Shown piece after piece: positions 11,573-23,700 of a stretch of 64,000 nt of DNA. The translations under genes and the position numbers were made by a program. This DNA comes from Oegoconia quadripuncta (lineage: Eukaryota; Arthropoda; Insecta; Lepidoptera; Autostichidae). Under the pieces are notes generated by a model, which was not told where the DNA came from, did not search any database, and worked only from the letters and a program-made list of their open reading frames with translations. The DNA is taken from contig OX438744.1 of NCBI GenBank assembly GCA_949316235.1, positions 33,972,778-34,036,777 on the forward strand, in the 5' to 3' direction. The first letter of the stretch is position 1. Each line of letters begins with the position of its first letter.

Positions 11573-11803
11573 CATCTATTATAAATGCGAAAGTTTGGAT
11601 GTTTGTTTATATGTTTGTTGCTCAATCACGGTTAAACGGATGAACGGATTTGGATGAAATTTGGTATATAGGTAGAATATACCCTGGCTTAACATATAAG
11701 ATACCTTTTTTCCCGATAAACTGAGAAGTTCCCGCGGGATAAACAAATTTCCGCGAAAAAGTATTCCACGCAGGCGAAGCCGTGGGCGGAAAGCTAGTGA
11801 TTA
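11573..11803 (+). mobile_element. Helitron-like non-autonomous element
   Basis: Starts near ATTATAAATGCGAAAG and ends CGGAAAGCTAGT. A short hairpin CCACG...CGTGG lies just before the terminal CTAG, which fits a Helitron 3' end inserted next to T. No ORF. Confidence 0.55.
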
Positions 11804-12391
11804 AATAAGTCAAGTTTAATATTTAAGGGCCTGTTACACCATCCGAAATGCAGAGACTAATGCGGCATACATACTGGTTGAAGTAAGGATATTTGAATGA
11901 ACAGAACCAAGCCTCCCAGCAATGTATATGACTAATTAATCTTAGTTTGACAGAGAGAGTATAAAAAGACAAGTTTATGGCTTCTCCAGTCCCTGTGAGC
12001 CTCGGATTTATAGATTTATGTCAAACTAGTAGTGGCCACCTGTTCGTATTCGGTTTAACGACTGCCTCCTTGTGAAAACAACCGGAACCGATTGTTTAAC
12101 GTACCCCCCGAAGCACGACACATGTATGAATAGTGGTCGCCCATCCAACTGCAACAAGCCGCCAGACGTGGCTTGCCGTGGCTAATCGAAATCGAATAGA
12201 TATCGAATTACTTGCACAACGAGTGCTTTCTTCTTAGTAACGTAAACTATGTTTATGTTATACAGTTGTCACTATTATAAGTGATGGTCACTATTCTGGC
12301 CCATGGACGTGTATTACTCGCCTCCACACTCCTCCCACTGCAGCTTCTGTAAGCCAGGATCAACGGTGGTATGTATACAGCCACTTTAGAG

Positions 12392-13085
12392 TTCAGAGGG
12401 TGCAGTCATAGTTTCAGCACAAACGTTCAAAGGTGCACTCATAGTCCCAGCACCGACTTTCAATTGTGCAGTCATAGTCCCAGCTCAAACGATCAATAGC
12501 ACAGTCATAGTCCCAGCTCAAAAGTTCAAAGGTGCAGTCAATGGTCTCAGCTCAAACGTTCAAAGGTGTACTCATAGTCCCAGCTCTAACGTTCAAAGGT
12601 GCACTCATAGCCCCTATTCAAACGTTCAAAGGTGCACTCATAGTCCCATCTCAAACGTTCAGTAGTATAGCCATAGAGCCAGTTCAAACGTTCAAAGGTG
12701 CATTCATAGTCCCAGCTCTAACGTTCAAAGGTGCACTCATAGTCCCAGCTCTAACGTTCAATAGTACAGCCATAGTCCCAGCTCAAAAGTTCAAAGGTGC
12801 TGTCATAGTCCCAGCTCAAAAGTTCAAAGGTGCACTCTTAATCCCAGCTCAAAAGTTCAAAGGTGCAGTCATAGTCCCAGTTCAAATGTTCAAAGGTGCA
12901 CTCATAGTCCCAGCTCAAAAGTTCCAAGGTGCACTCACAGTCCCAGCTCTAACGTTCAAATGTACAGTCATAGTCTCAGCTCAAACGTTCAATAGTATAG
13001 CCATAGTCCCAGCCAAAAGTTCAAAGGTGCTGCCATAGTCCCAGCTCAAAAGTTCAAATTTGCTGTTATAATCCCCGCTCAAATA
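12392..13085 (+). repeat. 33-bp minisatellite, about 20 copies
   Basis: Unit approximately GTTCAAAGGTGCACTCATAG plus TCCCAGCTCTAAC. Because 33 is divisible by three, frame 12532-13038 stays open for 168 codons as an 11-residue repeat (FKGALIVPALT). No signal peptide, splice signals or homology were recognised, so coding is doubtful. Confidence 0.9.
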
Positions 13086-15201
13086 TTACATCTTTCCATC
13101 ACCTTTGAATTTCTAAAGAAATAGATAAATATGAAAAGTGTGCTCTAAAAAATAATGAAATTTGCGAGTCTACCTGTATTTTTGAAGGTAGGTACGTTTT
13201 TACAGATATGTATAAGTTTCCTTTTAGAGTCGAAGCCTTTGCAGATCCGAGAGAAGAATAACCAACTCCAGATTTTCTTTCTTCCCGTTAAAGATATTCT
13301 TATCTGCATGACCCTATGACCCAGTTATGTTGTGATTGGGCAAGGCCAATATGTCAAGGCAGTTGATATCTGCTTGACATAGTACACCTATTGTGCAATT
13401 GTGTAATGCAGTTCATAGCTAACAGTAAACAACTTAAGATTCTGCCTAACGCTTAGATTAAATAAACGTAGGTATTTAAAATACGGAAATCTTTATTATT
13501 TATTAATCTTATAAAATACGTAGGTATTTATTCGCTGAATGTTATTTAGTTTTCTATAAATCTAATTTATCAAATCCAGAAGGATTTTCCGACTTGTCAT
13601 CAAATTTTTTTTTTTGGTAAAAGTAGACTCAGCTCAGCCTAGAACACCAAGGCCACCATTCGATCTCAAAGACAATGACGTGGCATAAATGCCTCATACG
13701 CCTATAATTCTCTTAATCCCTCATGACATAATTGAGAGTCCAAAACAGGCCATGGAATTAAAATATTGATTACTTATCTATCATGCGTCCAAATCAGCCG
13801 GAGCATAGGTGTCTCTGGGTGGGAACACTATCTTTCTTTGTACAGTTTATCACGGTATTTGATCAAATTATCCATCAAATAACGCCACCGATGGTAATTT
13901 GGCATTTTATGATAACGACGTCACATTTCCCTAATATTAGTGGATGGGTGAGAAATGTCGGAACCATAAACTTGAAGAATTGTAGCGAAGCGAGTTATCG
14001 CGCCATTAGGTATATAGAGCAAACCTTTGAATAGTTAAGTTACTCGATGTTGATAGATAATACACAAAAAAAATCTGCCAATCATCGATGAATATACTTT
14101 ATTATCTGTAAGAATATGTAGGTAAGTGTATTAACATTATTTTCTTATTTTATTTGTATCACATGTGTTTCCTAATGTTACCTTCGTATTATTTTATTTC
14201 GTTTCGCACATATTGTTCCCCGTCCCAAATAACTTCTCTAACATCATATAACTACATAAATATCTGACTGTTTCATTTAAAATTTACTGTCCAAAGGTTG
14301 CCTGGAAGAGATCGCTGTTAGTGGTAAGGTCGCCAAATTGTACGTTCTACTCTTACCACTTTCTGTAGGTACTTAACTGTGTTTTCGTTTCTGTTGTGCA
14401 ATAAAGTGTATTTGTATTGTATTTTTTGTTTGTGTTTCTTGTGCAATAAAGATGTACTTAGACTTAAGTATTACTATTATATATTATATTATATTTTATC
14501 GTTGTTTGTAACCATACCTATGAGATAATAAATGATATGATATGTGTTTTATATATCATATTTTTATTGAATTAAAAAACGTGTAGTGGGTCTGATGCCA
14601 GAAGCAAATGAATGGGATCGTCCCATCTTTTCTCTAGAGCGTCGTCCCTAAAGGATTCATCTTCAGTAAGGTGTAATTGATGCGGAGTTCCCAAAACTCT
14701 GTCATCCCATCCACCTGTGATAACGATATCCAAATCGCGCCTTAGAATAATGGATATGAACTTAGGGTGATAGTTGATGTGAATGAAAAATCAGCGTTAT
14801 AGAAATACCAAGTGCTAAATAAGGTGGTCAAAATTTTAAGCTTGCAATGATCAACTATTGTGGCATTAATAGTTAAAAATTCTTTATTTTGTAGGTACAC
14901 AGGTTTTAAAAGGCAATTTTCCCCTGAGAAGAACAAACAAGAAACTCGAATCATTGCTCTTTAATTTTCGTTTAAAGGAAGATTTTGCATTTAATATGTA
15001 AAATTTAAATCAGCTGTTACATTATTGTTGCCGAGTAATATCGAGTCATGGGATTCCAATTTCAGAATAATTGTTCAAAATCCAATTGCAGCACCTTTTT
15101 GACCACTTTCACACAAAGAAGACTTTGTACCTTTTCCAAACAGTCCAGAACTTAAAACTAACGTATGTAACTATTATGTATTCTGCAACTATAGTAACCT
15201 A

Positions 15202-16246
15202 TACAGGGCGTCCCACGGCTATGCCACATGGAGGGAAAGTACCTTGAATTTTGTAGATGGAACATTTTACTGAAAGAAGACATTATTTTAATTTAAAAAA
15301 CAATTTAAACTGCATTCATAGATTTTTAAATAAGTACATGGTTGAACCGGGAATCGAACCCTTTATTTATAAAAAAAAAATTACCATGTAACTTTATCAT
15401 ACCGATCGAAAGGCTTCATCATAAGGATAATTTTTTGCTAAATAACATAGTGTCAGAAATAAAAGGAAGACCATGAATTTTAACATTTTTAATACAAAAT
15501 TAATCAAATTTATCAAATGCTCAAAATGAGTCCCATCCTGTTCAATACAAAGTCGCACTCTTTTGATTATTTCGCTCCCTGTCGATTTTTTGATCATGTT
15601 GTGGTGGATATTTAGAATAATACGTCGAAGTTCAGTTTGTAGCTCGTGGACACTTTGACACTGGTTTTTGTAAAGTAAATTTTTTACATAACCCCATAAA
15701 AAAAATCTAACGGGGTTAGATCTGGGGATCTCGGCGGCCATTTTTTCGTCCATTTGTCCCGATCCAGGAAAGAAAATGTTCATTGAGATAGTCCTACTTA
15801 CTAATTACGTATCTCTTTATCATTTTATCATGAACTTAAATTATAATAGGGAAATGATGCATACTTCTCGAGTGGGTAATTAGTATTAGTAATGATAATG
15901 TCAGTTGTATGTCCTTACGGCAATGTCAGCTTTTCATTTTTCTGAACAAAATTGAACATCTAATGTTAAAATTCATGGTCTTCCTTTTATTTCTGACAAT
16001 ATGTTATTTAGCAAAAAATAATCCTTATGATGAAGCCTTTCGATCGGTATGATAAAGTTACATGGTAATTTTTTTTTATAAATAAATGGTTCGATTCCCG
16101 GTTCAACCATGTACTTATTTAAAAATCTATGAATGCAGTTTAAATTGTTTTTTAAATTAAAATAATGTCTTCTTTCAGTAAAATGTTCCATCTACAAAAT
16201 TCAAGGTACTTTCCCTCCATGTGGCATAGCCGTGGGACGCCCTGTA
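15202..16246 (-). mobile_element. Long-TIR mariner-like element, internally deleted (second copy, diverged)
   Basis: 1045 bp with TA on both sides and ends TACAGGGCGTCCC. TIRs 15202-15487 and 15962-16246 are near-identical. The centre keeps only a short, damaged piece of the same transposase tail: NPVRFFLWGYVKNLLYKN, ELRRIILNIHHNMIKKSTGS. Same family as the copy at 49567-50637 but a shorter coding remnant. Confidence 0.82.
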
Positions 16247-17018
16247 TAGTTGAAAAAATACTGTTACTCCTGCCACCTACAAATGGCAAATGCTAAATCC
16301 ATCATCGTAATTGGCTATCAACTGTTGACAATCAACTGCCAAAATAAATCGTTACAGAAACGTTTGCCACTTGTCTAGGGGGGCTGATCTATTGCAAATC
16401 TTATAGTAATTAGTGTATTCTATGATTGTTCAATATAATCTATTAAACTACAATAAAACTTAATTATTAGGACAAAAATTACTTTCTGTTTTAAAGCAAG
16501 GTAAGCCAGAACTTACTTTTTGTTCTGCGACACATTACTAACGTGGTTCTGCGACTCATTATTAACGTGGCAAAATGATTGGAAATTACAGCTGTAACCA
16601 TAGATAGTTTATTCTTATTTTATTAGGTTTGGTGCTAAGCAGAGTAGCAGGAACTAGGGCGGTGGTGGTGGTGCGCCAAATGCAATTAAATTTGAAAGAG
16701 GTGCCGAGAGACTCCCCCCTAAAATTGTCAAGTGAAAGATTTTGTAGAGATAAGTCTACAATATTTTAAAATCTAGCTGTGGCTTCAACAGTCACAAGTC
16801 CATGTTTCTTTTAATTATCTGTTGATGAATTTTAAAACAACCTTTTACCAAAAAGCTTGTGATCTGCAAAGATGCATGCCCAGACATTACAAGAAGGTCG
16901 CATTTTCGTTCGTTCCCATGCTGGTGTCTGTTAATATCTAATAAAGTTCCGAAGTCTCTGGCTGTAATTAAGATATTTCAAAGTTCAATAACAATTATGA
17001 AACATAATTATAATTAGG

Positions 17019-17420
17019 TCCTTACCTATGAAATTGGCGTTTTGTATGAAGAATTTCATTAAGACTGTTTTCTCCATACAAACATTTTTGATTTTTTTTT
17101 ATTGAATTGCAAATCCAAATTTAGCTAAACTTTGTGTGTATTATCGGATAACATTAAGTTAAGTATAGGCAGCGTTAATTTTTAAACCTAACCGCTTTAT
17201 AAAAGTTTCAGCGAATCTATGAAATGATTATGGGAAGCACATGAAAAGAGCTCTGTTCAATTTTTTTTTTATATGTGATTTAGCCCAGAAATTAAAAAAT
17301 ATTTCATGTGAAACCTTGAAATAAAATAAAATAAAAAACAAATTTAGATATTACTTTGAAAATCCCAGAAATTATGTTTAACGAAGAAAAAAAACTCCAA
17401 TTTCATAGGTAAAGACCCAA
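17019..17420. mobile_element. MITE-like repeat with TIR CCTTACCTATGAAATTGG
   Basis: Begins GGTCCTTACCTATGAAATTGG and ends with its near inverse CCAATTTCATAGGTAAAGACC. Non-coding and AT-rich. A truncated copy is at 28230-28540. Confidence 0.7.
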
Positions 17421-17499
17421 TATAAAAATTGTTACCAGCCGCTCAAAGCATACTGTGCTTCTGTCGAGTGACGAACTCGTTGTTAAGCATTACTTCTTA

Positions 17500-17505
17500 T
17501 TTATT
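17500..17505 (-). terminator. Polyadenylation signal of DHCR24
   Basis: AATAAA on the minus strand 22 bp past the stop codon, in an AATAAATAA run. Gives a very short 3' UTR if used. Confidence 0.6.
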
Positions 17506-17526
17506 TATACAAACTTTTAACATCAT

Positions 17527-17730
17527 TTATTTCCTAACACTTCTATTGACTTTGCCGTATATCTCAGGGAAAGCATCCTTACAGTAAGGCAGTGAATCTC
17601 TCACTTTGTCGTAAAGAGTGTGGTCGAACATCTTTCTGAACTCCTCCCGAGTTGTGTAAGTGTCCGCATACAGCATTTGGAAACCTTGGTTTGTAACGAC
17701 GAAGTTTTCTATGCGCCTGGTTGATGATAC
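17527..17730 (-). CDS. DHCR24: DHCR24 coding exon 9 with stop codon
   Basis: 204 nt including TAA. Encodes [34 protein letters not shown] and [16 protein letters not shown] polyadenylation signal follows at 17505-17500. Confidence 0.95.
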   Translation of the reverse strand, partial: VSSTRRIENFVVTNQGFQMLYADTYTTREEFRKMFDHTLYDKVRDSLPYCKDAFPEIYGKVNRSVRK

Positions 17731-20700
17731 CTGTGGTGGTTAAAAGACAAGAGTACTTATTAAATACTAAGGTGATGTCGAGTTGTTCGTCGAATTTTTA
17801 CAGTTTTACAAATTGAAAATTTAGAAAGCCCCCGAGTAAACAAGCGATTAAAACAGAACAGCCAAACCGATTATGATAAAACATGTCTAAGAACCACATC
17901 TAGAAAACCTGCTTTCAAATAAAAAAATCCACATCTAAATCGGTTCACCCGTTATAGAGCTATTGTGCCACAGTCCGACACACACATACAGCGGTCAAAC
18001 TTATAACGCCCCTCTTTCGTCGTCCGGGGTTTAAAAGGCGACTAAATAATTGAAACATAATATCCCCACTGTAAATTTGATCGCAAGTAATTTTAAACCG
18101 TTTTCGGAAAAGTGATACAATAATTAATTCCCGTGGTCTTTTATGAGATGGTAGGTATTGTTAAAAGTCATGCATCACGCATGACTGTTGCCTTTAAATT
18201 ATAATATAATAACGTCCTCTGGGATGGAAGTATCAATTGTGTTTTTGTACAAATATGTTCGTAGTACCTACATTCCAACGACCCATCTCAAGAGAATATA
18301 ATCCATAGGCCATCTACACACACAGTTCAAACATTATAATCGCAATGTGAAGACTTTCGAATGGTTTCGAATATTCGACTTGGTAAAATCTGAAAACTTT
18401 ACAGCCCGACAATATAATTTGAGGTTTCTTTTTTTTATGCACAACGGGTTCGTACTTGACCTCAATCACACCTGATGTTAAGTGAGATGGGGTCGAAGGT
18501 GGAAGCGTACTGACCCGGAAACTCCAACACATTTGGGGGACTGGCTATCATATCTCTGACAACCGGAACACAACACAATGCTCTTAACATTGCTGCTTGG
18601 CGGCAGATTTAGATAAGATGTTGGTAGCTAGCTAGGCGGACATTTAAAATGCCCTACCACCAACCAAACCGAGTACTTAAATATGGGGATCGAACCCGCG
18701 ACCTCCGAATCGTAAACCCAATGTTGTTTACATTGAGCCACGGAGGCGGTTTCTCAGGAATTCATGAATATTTTTCGATAGTACTTTTAGTATATCGAAC
18801 TTAGTGATTATAAATATCCTTGGACATCCACACAGTGCCCCCATCCAGTTCCACACTTAGCAAATAAGCTTCATTTATGGATACCAGCCTGCGCAGCATG
18901 ATATCGTTTGTCACGCGCGACGTAGGACTAAGAGTGGGATAGTTGTATATTTCGTGCAAGTGAATGAGCAGGACAAATGTTATCTCGCGCGACATAAACG
19001 TTTATCGCGCGTGTCATGCTACGGGGGCTGATGGTTGATATATTACACAATAATTTTTCTTTTGTAAATAAACATATGTGTCCATATTCATCATATAAAC
19101 ATGCCCTCGCGGGATTCGAACTCGCGACCTTTTAGTGGAACAATCAGGTTTTCTAACCACTATACTAAACAGGTCGTCAAATTGCTGTATCCGTATAAAA
19201 AAATATTTGCTGAAAAAACTTAATTAGTGTTATGCAGACCCATAAAGATATACCGGATGAGTTTCTTTTACCGTAAGAAAAAGAATAGGGCATATTATGT
19301 AGTGAAATAGAAGGTATTGGCATAGTTAATTTTTTCTATTTTTTCAAATCGAATAAAGCGTTATGTCATTTGACGGTCGCATTTGTAGTCTATTCCACAT
19401 AATTACATCATTAAATTAAATAGATAGTAAAAACTTCGAGAAAATATAAATTCCAAATAAATTTCGCATGACGGGAACCCTACGAATCCCGCCAGTCGCA
19501 TATCAATATATCAATATAAATATATCAATATCAATCCGCTGACGGCACGAGCGTCGATGATGGTATTGAAAAAAAAAAAACTAACTACCTATGCCAATAC
19601 CCTCTATTTCATTTACCTAATATGGCCTAATTTTTTCCTTGCGGAAAAAACCTCACCTATATTTTTTTTAATGTACAACGGGTTTGTACTTGACCTCAAT
19701 CACACCTGATGTTAAGTGAAGATGAGGTCGAAGGTGGAAGCGTACTGACCCGGAAACCCCAACACATTTGGGGGACTGGCTATCTTATCTCTGATAACCG
19801 GAACACAACAATGCTATTATAACATTGCTGCTTGGTGGCAGATTTCGATAAGATGGTGGTAGCTAGCCCTGATAAATATGTTTTAGAAAGTACCATTGCC
19901 CAGTCTAATGTAACCCTCCAACAAATTCATGAACATCCACCTCCACACTCCTCCCACTGTAACTCCTATAACCGAGGATCAACAGTGGTACTGGACACGG
20001 CGCCTACTGAAAGTAGACGGTCCTCTACGTGACTCTATTGCTACCTTGGACGCCTAATTAAAGAAAAAATATTAGGAAAAAGAAGATTTCCACTTCCCCC
20101 CTCGGCAAATGACGAAGTATACTCACTGTTTGAAACCCTTTAGCTTTTGGAACCCCGTAGACCCCGATATCGACGAACATCTGCCACTGGTTTCCGTTGA
20201 CTTTCAGCTGGCCGGGGTTGTTGTACACTTTGAATGGACACAGCCACATGGGGTACACCTGGATAAATACGGACAGCATTCAATTATCTTGATAATAGCA
20301 AATACAGTTACAACTGTTTCAAAAAATTAAGTTGGATTTGGGAACTAGTTCACGAAATCTCCTCTTATTTACTATTATCTCAGCCCGTGAACATCCCACT
20401 GCAGGGATATAGGGCCTTCCCTCAATGAGGGAGTATGGGCCATAGTCCACCACGCTGGCCTAATGCGGGTTGGGGACTTCAAATGCCTTAGAATTTTTAT
20501 TTCTGAGGCATGCGGGTTTTCTCACGATGTTTTCCTTCACCTGTTAAGAGCAGTCGGATAAATGCACATAAGTAATTAAATTTTAAAAATTCATTGGTAC
20601 ATGGCTGCCTAGGAATCGAACTCGGATCTTCCAAATTGAGAGACCGCGCCTTAACCGCTGAGCCACCAACGCTCCATTATTATTTACTGTACTAACCTGA

Positions 20701-23700
20701 AACTCTTCATGGAAGATCTGGATAGCTGTCTCTAGCCTATCAATGGGCACCAACATGTCCTGGATGACATGTGCTCGCTCATACAGCTTGGCCACTGCGT
20801 CAGGTTGCGTCAACTTTAGCAAAGATACTTCGGGTGGCATCAGCCAGCCAAATAGGTAGCGGAAGATGGGATTGTTGCCGAAAGAAATGATGTCCTAAAA
20901 AAAAAATATGACAATGGCATTACCTATGTATAAAAATATTGGGTTGTTTATCCCTAGAGTCAGAAATATCTCTCACTTAAGTGTTTGGGTGTTCTAAATA
21001 AGTGAAGATGAGGGCAAGGTGGAACCCGGAAACCTCATCATATTTGAGGGACTGGTTGTATTATCTCTGACTACCGGAACACAACAATGCCATTGCTGTT
21101 TGGCGGCAGATTTAGATAAGATGGTGGTAGCTAGCCAGGCGGGCGTTTAAAATGCTTTATCAACAACAAAACCGAGTACTAAACATGTAGCTTGGGATCA
21201 AACCCGCGACCTCCGATTGGTAAACCCTATGTTGCTAGGCACGGAGGCGGTTAAAAAAGCGGCGGTAAATATTAAAAATTTAAAAAACAACGACCGCGGT
21301 TCGCATTTCGAATATATATACACGTGACGTCCCGTTTAAATGTGCAAGTCTATAAATGTTTTTTGGTGTAAAGTATCGGACGTTTACGACACCCACGGGA
21401 AGAGCGTTGGGTCAATTCTCTTAACGTGCCCGAAGCTACACGGCATGTAGAATATAACCGTGACAAAATAGCAAAGACAGCGTTAGTAATATTCTAACAA
21501 TGGTGTCGATTCGGATATACACCAACTAAACTAATCTAAACTAAAACCAGGTTTTAAAGTAGTACTGTCTCTTTCTCTCTGGAAGAGTACGATGCGATGG
21601 CACTACTCCATAACTGGTTTTAGTTTAGATTAGTTTAGTTTAGTTGGTGTACATCCGAATCGACACCAATATCTATAAATGCGACTATAGTTTAACTAGT
21701 AACGATTTTGTACAATAAAGCGTTTACACACAAACAAACAAACGATTCACATTAACAGCCTCTACAAGTCCAATGTTAAATGTAAACTTCAGTCATAGAT
21801 TTGCTGTAATTTCCACACTGGGCAACGGGTTGGGGTGCGGGTTTATTGGGAGCTCATAAATAAGAGTCAGGATCACAGTAAGAATCTTTAATTTATAAGC
21901 TTCACTTGTATATAATCATCCGTTCTTTATTAATTCCCTCCTTACTCCATATCTGTCATATTCGCAAGCCACCTGTTGTACAACCATATTAGTGATGTAC
22001 CCCGATAATCAAATACCATGACAAGTACCACCACGCTACTGATGTATGACATTAACTAATACTAATTTTAATATGCTCTTTCTTCCTGGAAAAATACAAA
22101 TAGATCTACGAGATGAATTTCCGAGACTCATTCTTTAAAGCGAATTTTGTTTTGGCATTTTTTACCGAACGCGAATCCGAAATCCGAATCCACACCATTG
22201 GCATACAATATTTGCTTTTTAACTACCGAAAATTCATGGAGTGATATCATCAAACCGGTCAATTTTACTATGGGAACCACTTTATAAAATCTTTGGAAAC
22301 AAAAATCAGCATTCTGGACAAATTTCAATATAGGTTCACACTGTATGGAAACCCCTAAATTTTCGGCAATTCAAGACCAAATATGTTGTATTTTAATGAG
22401 ATAAGCAGCAAAGTTATTTAAACGTATTAAAGACAACCTTCCCTAGAGTAGAATAGGACCAACTCGTCTCTCCCGTGGGTGTCGTAAAAGGCGACTAAGG
22501 GACCTGTTTAGTGAGCATTACAGATATAATACCAGTGATGGGCAGCAGCGTTTTGGTGCGAAGGTTCCTAAAAAGCTAAGGTCATTAACCCGCCAGCTCA
22601 ACGTGGCGATTAAGGCAAATTCTCCCAAGGAAAGAGATGCAAATTACTCCATCAGAGAGGCTTATGTCCAATATTGGACTTTTATTAGTTATCAACTAAA
22701 TTAGGACCTAAGAAGGATCACCTTGAAGATTTAGAAATGCGAGCAACGTATCTGGATCACTGGATGGATCTCTATCCTCCCAATACCCTTTTTTTTTTAC
22801 GCGGGGAAATGCGTTTTGCATACCGCTCGCCTGGGGGACGGTGAGACGGTTATGTGGGCTTCCCCTCGCTACCGGGAGGGATACCCACCAAAACCCCGCG
22901 GCGACCTTCTCGGCGATCCTCGGCAGTAAGGAGGACCTGGGAACGCATAAGCGACTCCTCCCAATACCTGTCACGTTTTCTAGAGGAATGTATGCAAACT
23001 AACCTGGAGTTCCCAGAAGAGGCTTCGTGTGTGTCGATGGTAGTAGTCCCGAAGCGGTATGTATTCCACCACGGTCTTGTCTCGCTGGAGATGCTTCCGC
23101 ACTTGTGTGAAGAACCACTTCGAATGCCACTGCCCAATAGGGTTGAACTGTAACGTTATTTAAAATATGTGAAAGATAAACCACTCATTCATTTCACAAT
23201 CATATCCAGGCATACACAAATGTACAAAAGTATTACTTATTTGTAATAAATATTTACATATGGATTATTTAATTTCACTGTTTAGCTTACTAAACAGTGA
23301 AATTTAAGCACCTTAGTCCTGCTTGCTAGCCTTACGCAAGCGCATGGACATTTCAAAATTCCCTTACCTTACTACCATACTACTTCGCTGGGAATCAAAC
23401 CCGTGACCTCTGTTAATTTCGATATTATTCTTCGAACTTCAAACTTTAAGCATTTATTTCAACGTAAGATATCATGATATCTTAGTGTTGAAAATTAATT
23501 TAAATCTACTGGAAATAATAATAGGGCTTATTGCATTTATATATCAGTCAGTATGTCCAAGCTACTCCGCTTCGGAAACGGAAATCATCTGTGGTAAAAG
23601 AAGCGGCGCAAGAAACCTTCAGGATGTCCTTTTTATGTAAATAATAAGTATACAGCTAAAACAATTATTATAATATTTGGGAGTTGGTCGAAGTATGTAT

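Larger units (their letters stand above)
7570..17499. other. Intergenic region between fibulin-like gene and DHCR24
   Basis: No host gene recognised. Holds SINEs, LINE fragments, the minisatellite at 12.4 kb, the long-TIR mariner-like element at 15.2 kb and the MITE at 17.0 kb. The stretches 7600-8090, 8200-8850 and 13100-15190 show nothing beyond AT-rich sequence and scattered short repeats. Confidence 0.6.

Noticed and set aside
12392..13085. CRISPR-like array
   Set aside because: Units are contiguous 33-bp repeats without unique spacers, in an animal genome; it is a minisatellite.
22850..23184. Multiple overlapping frames near 23 kb
   Set aside because: Shadows of DHCR24 exon 6 and of a flanking LINE-like fragment.
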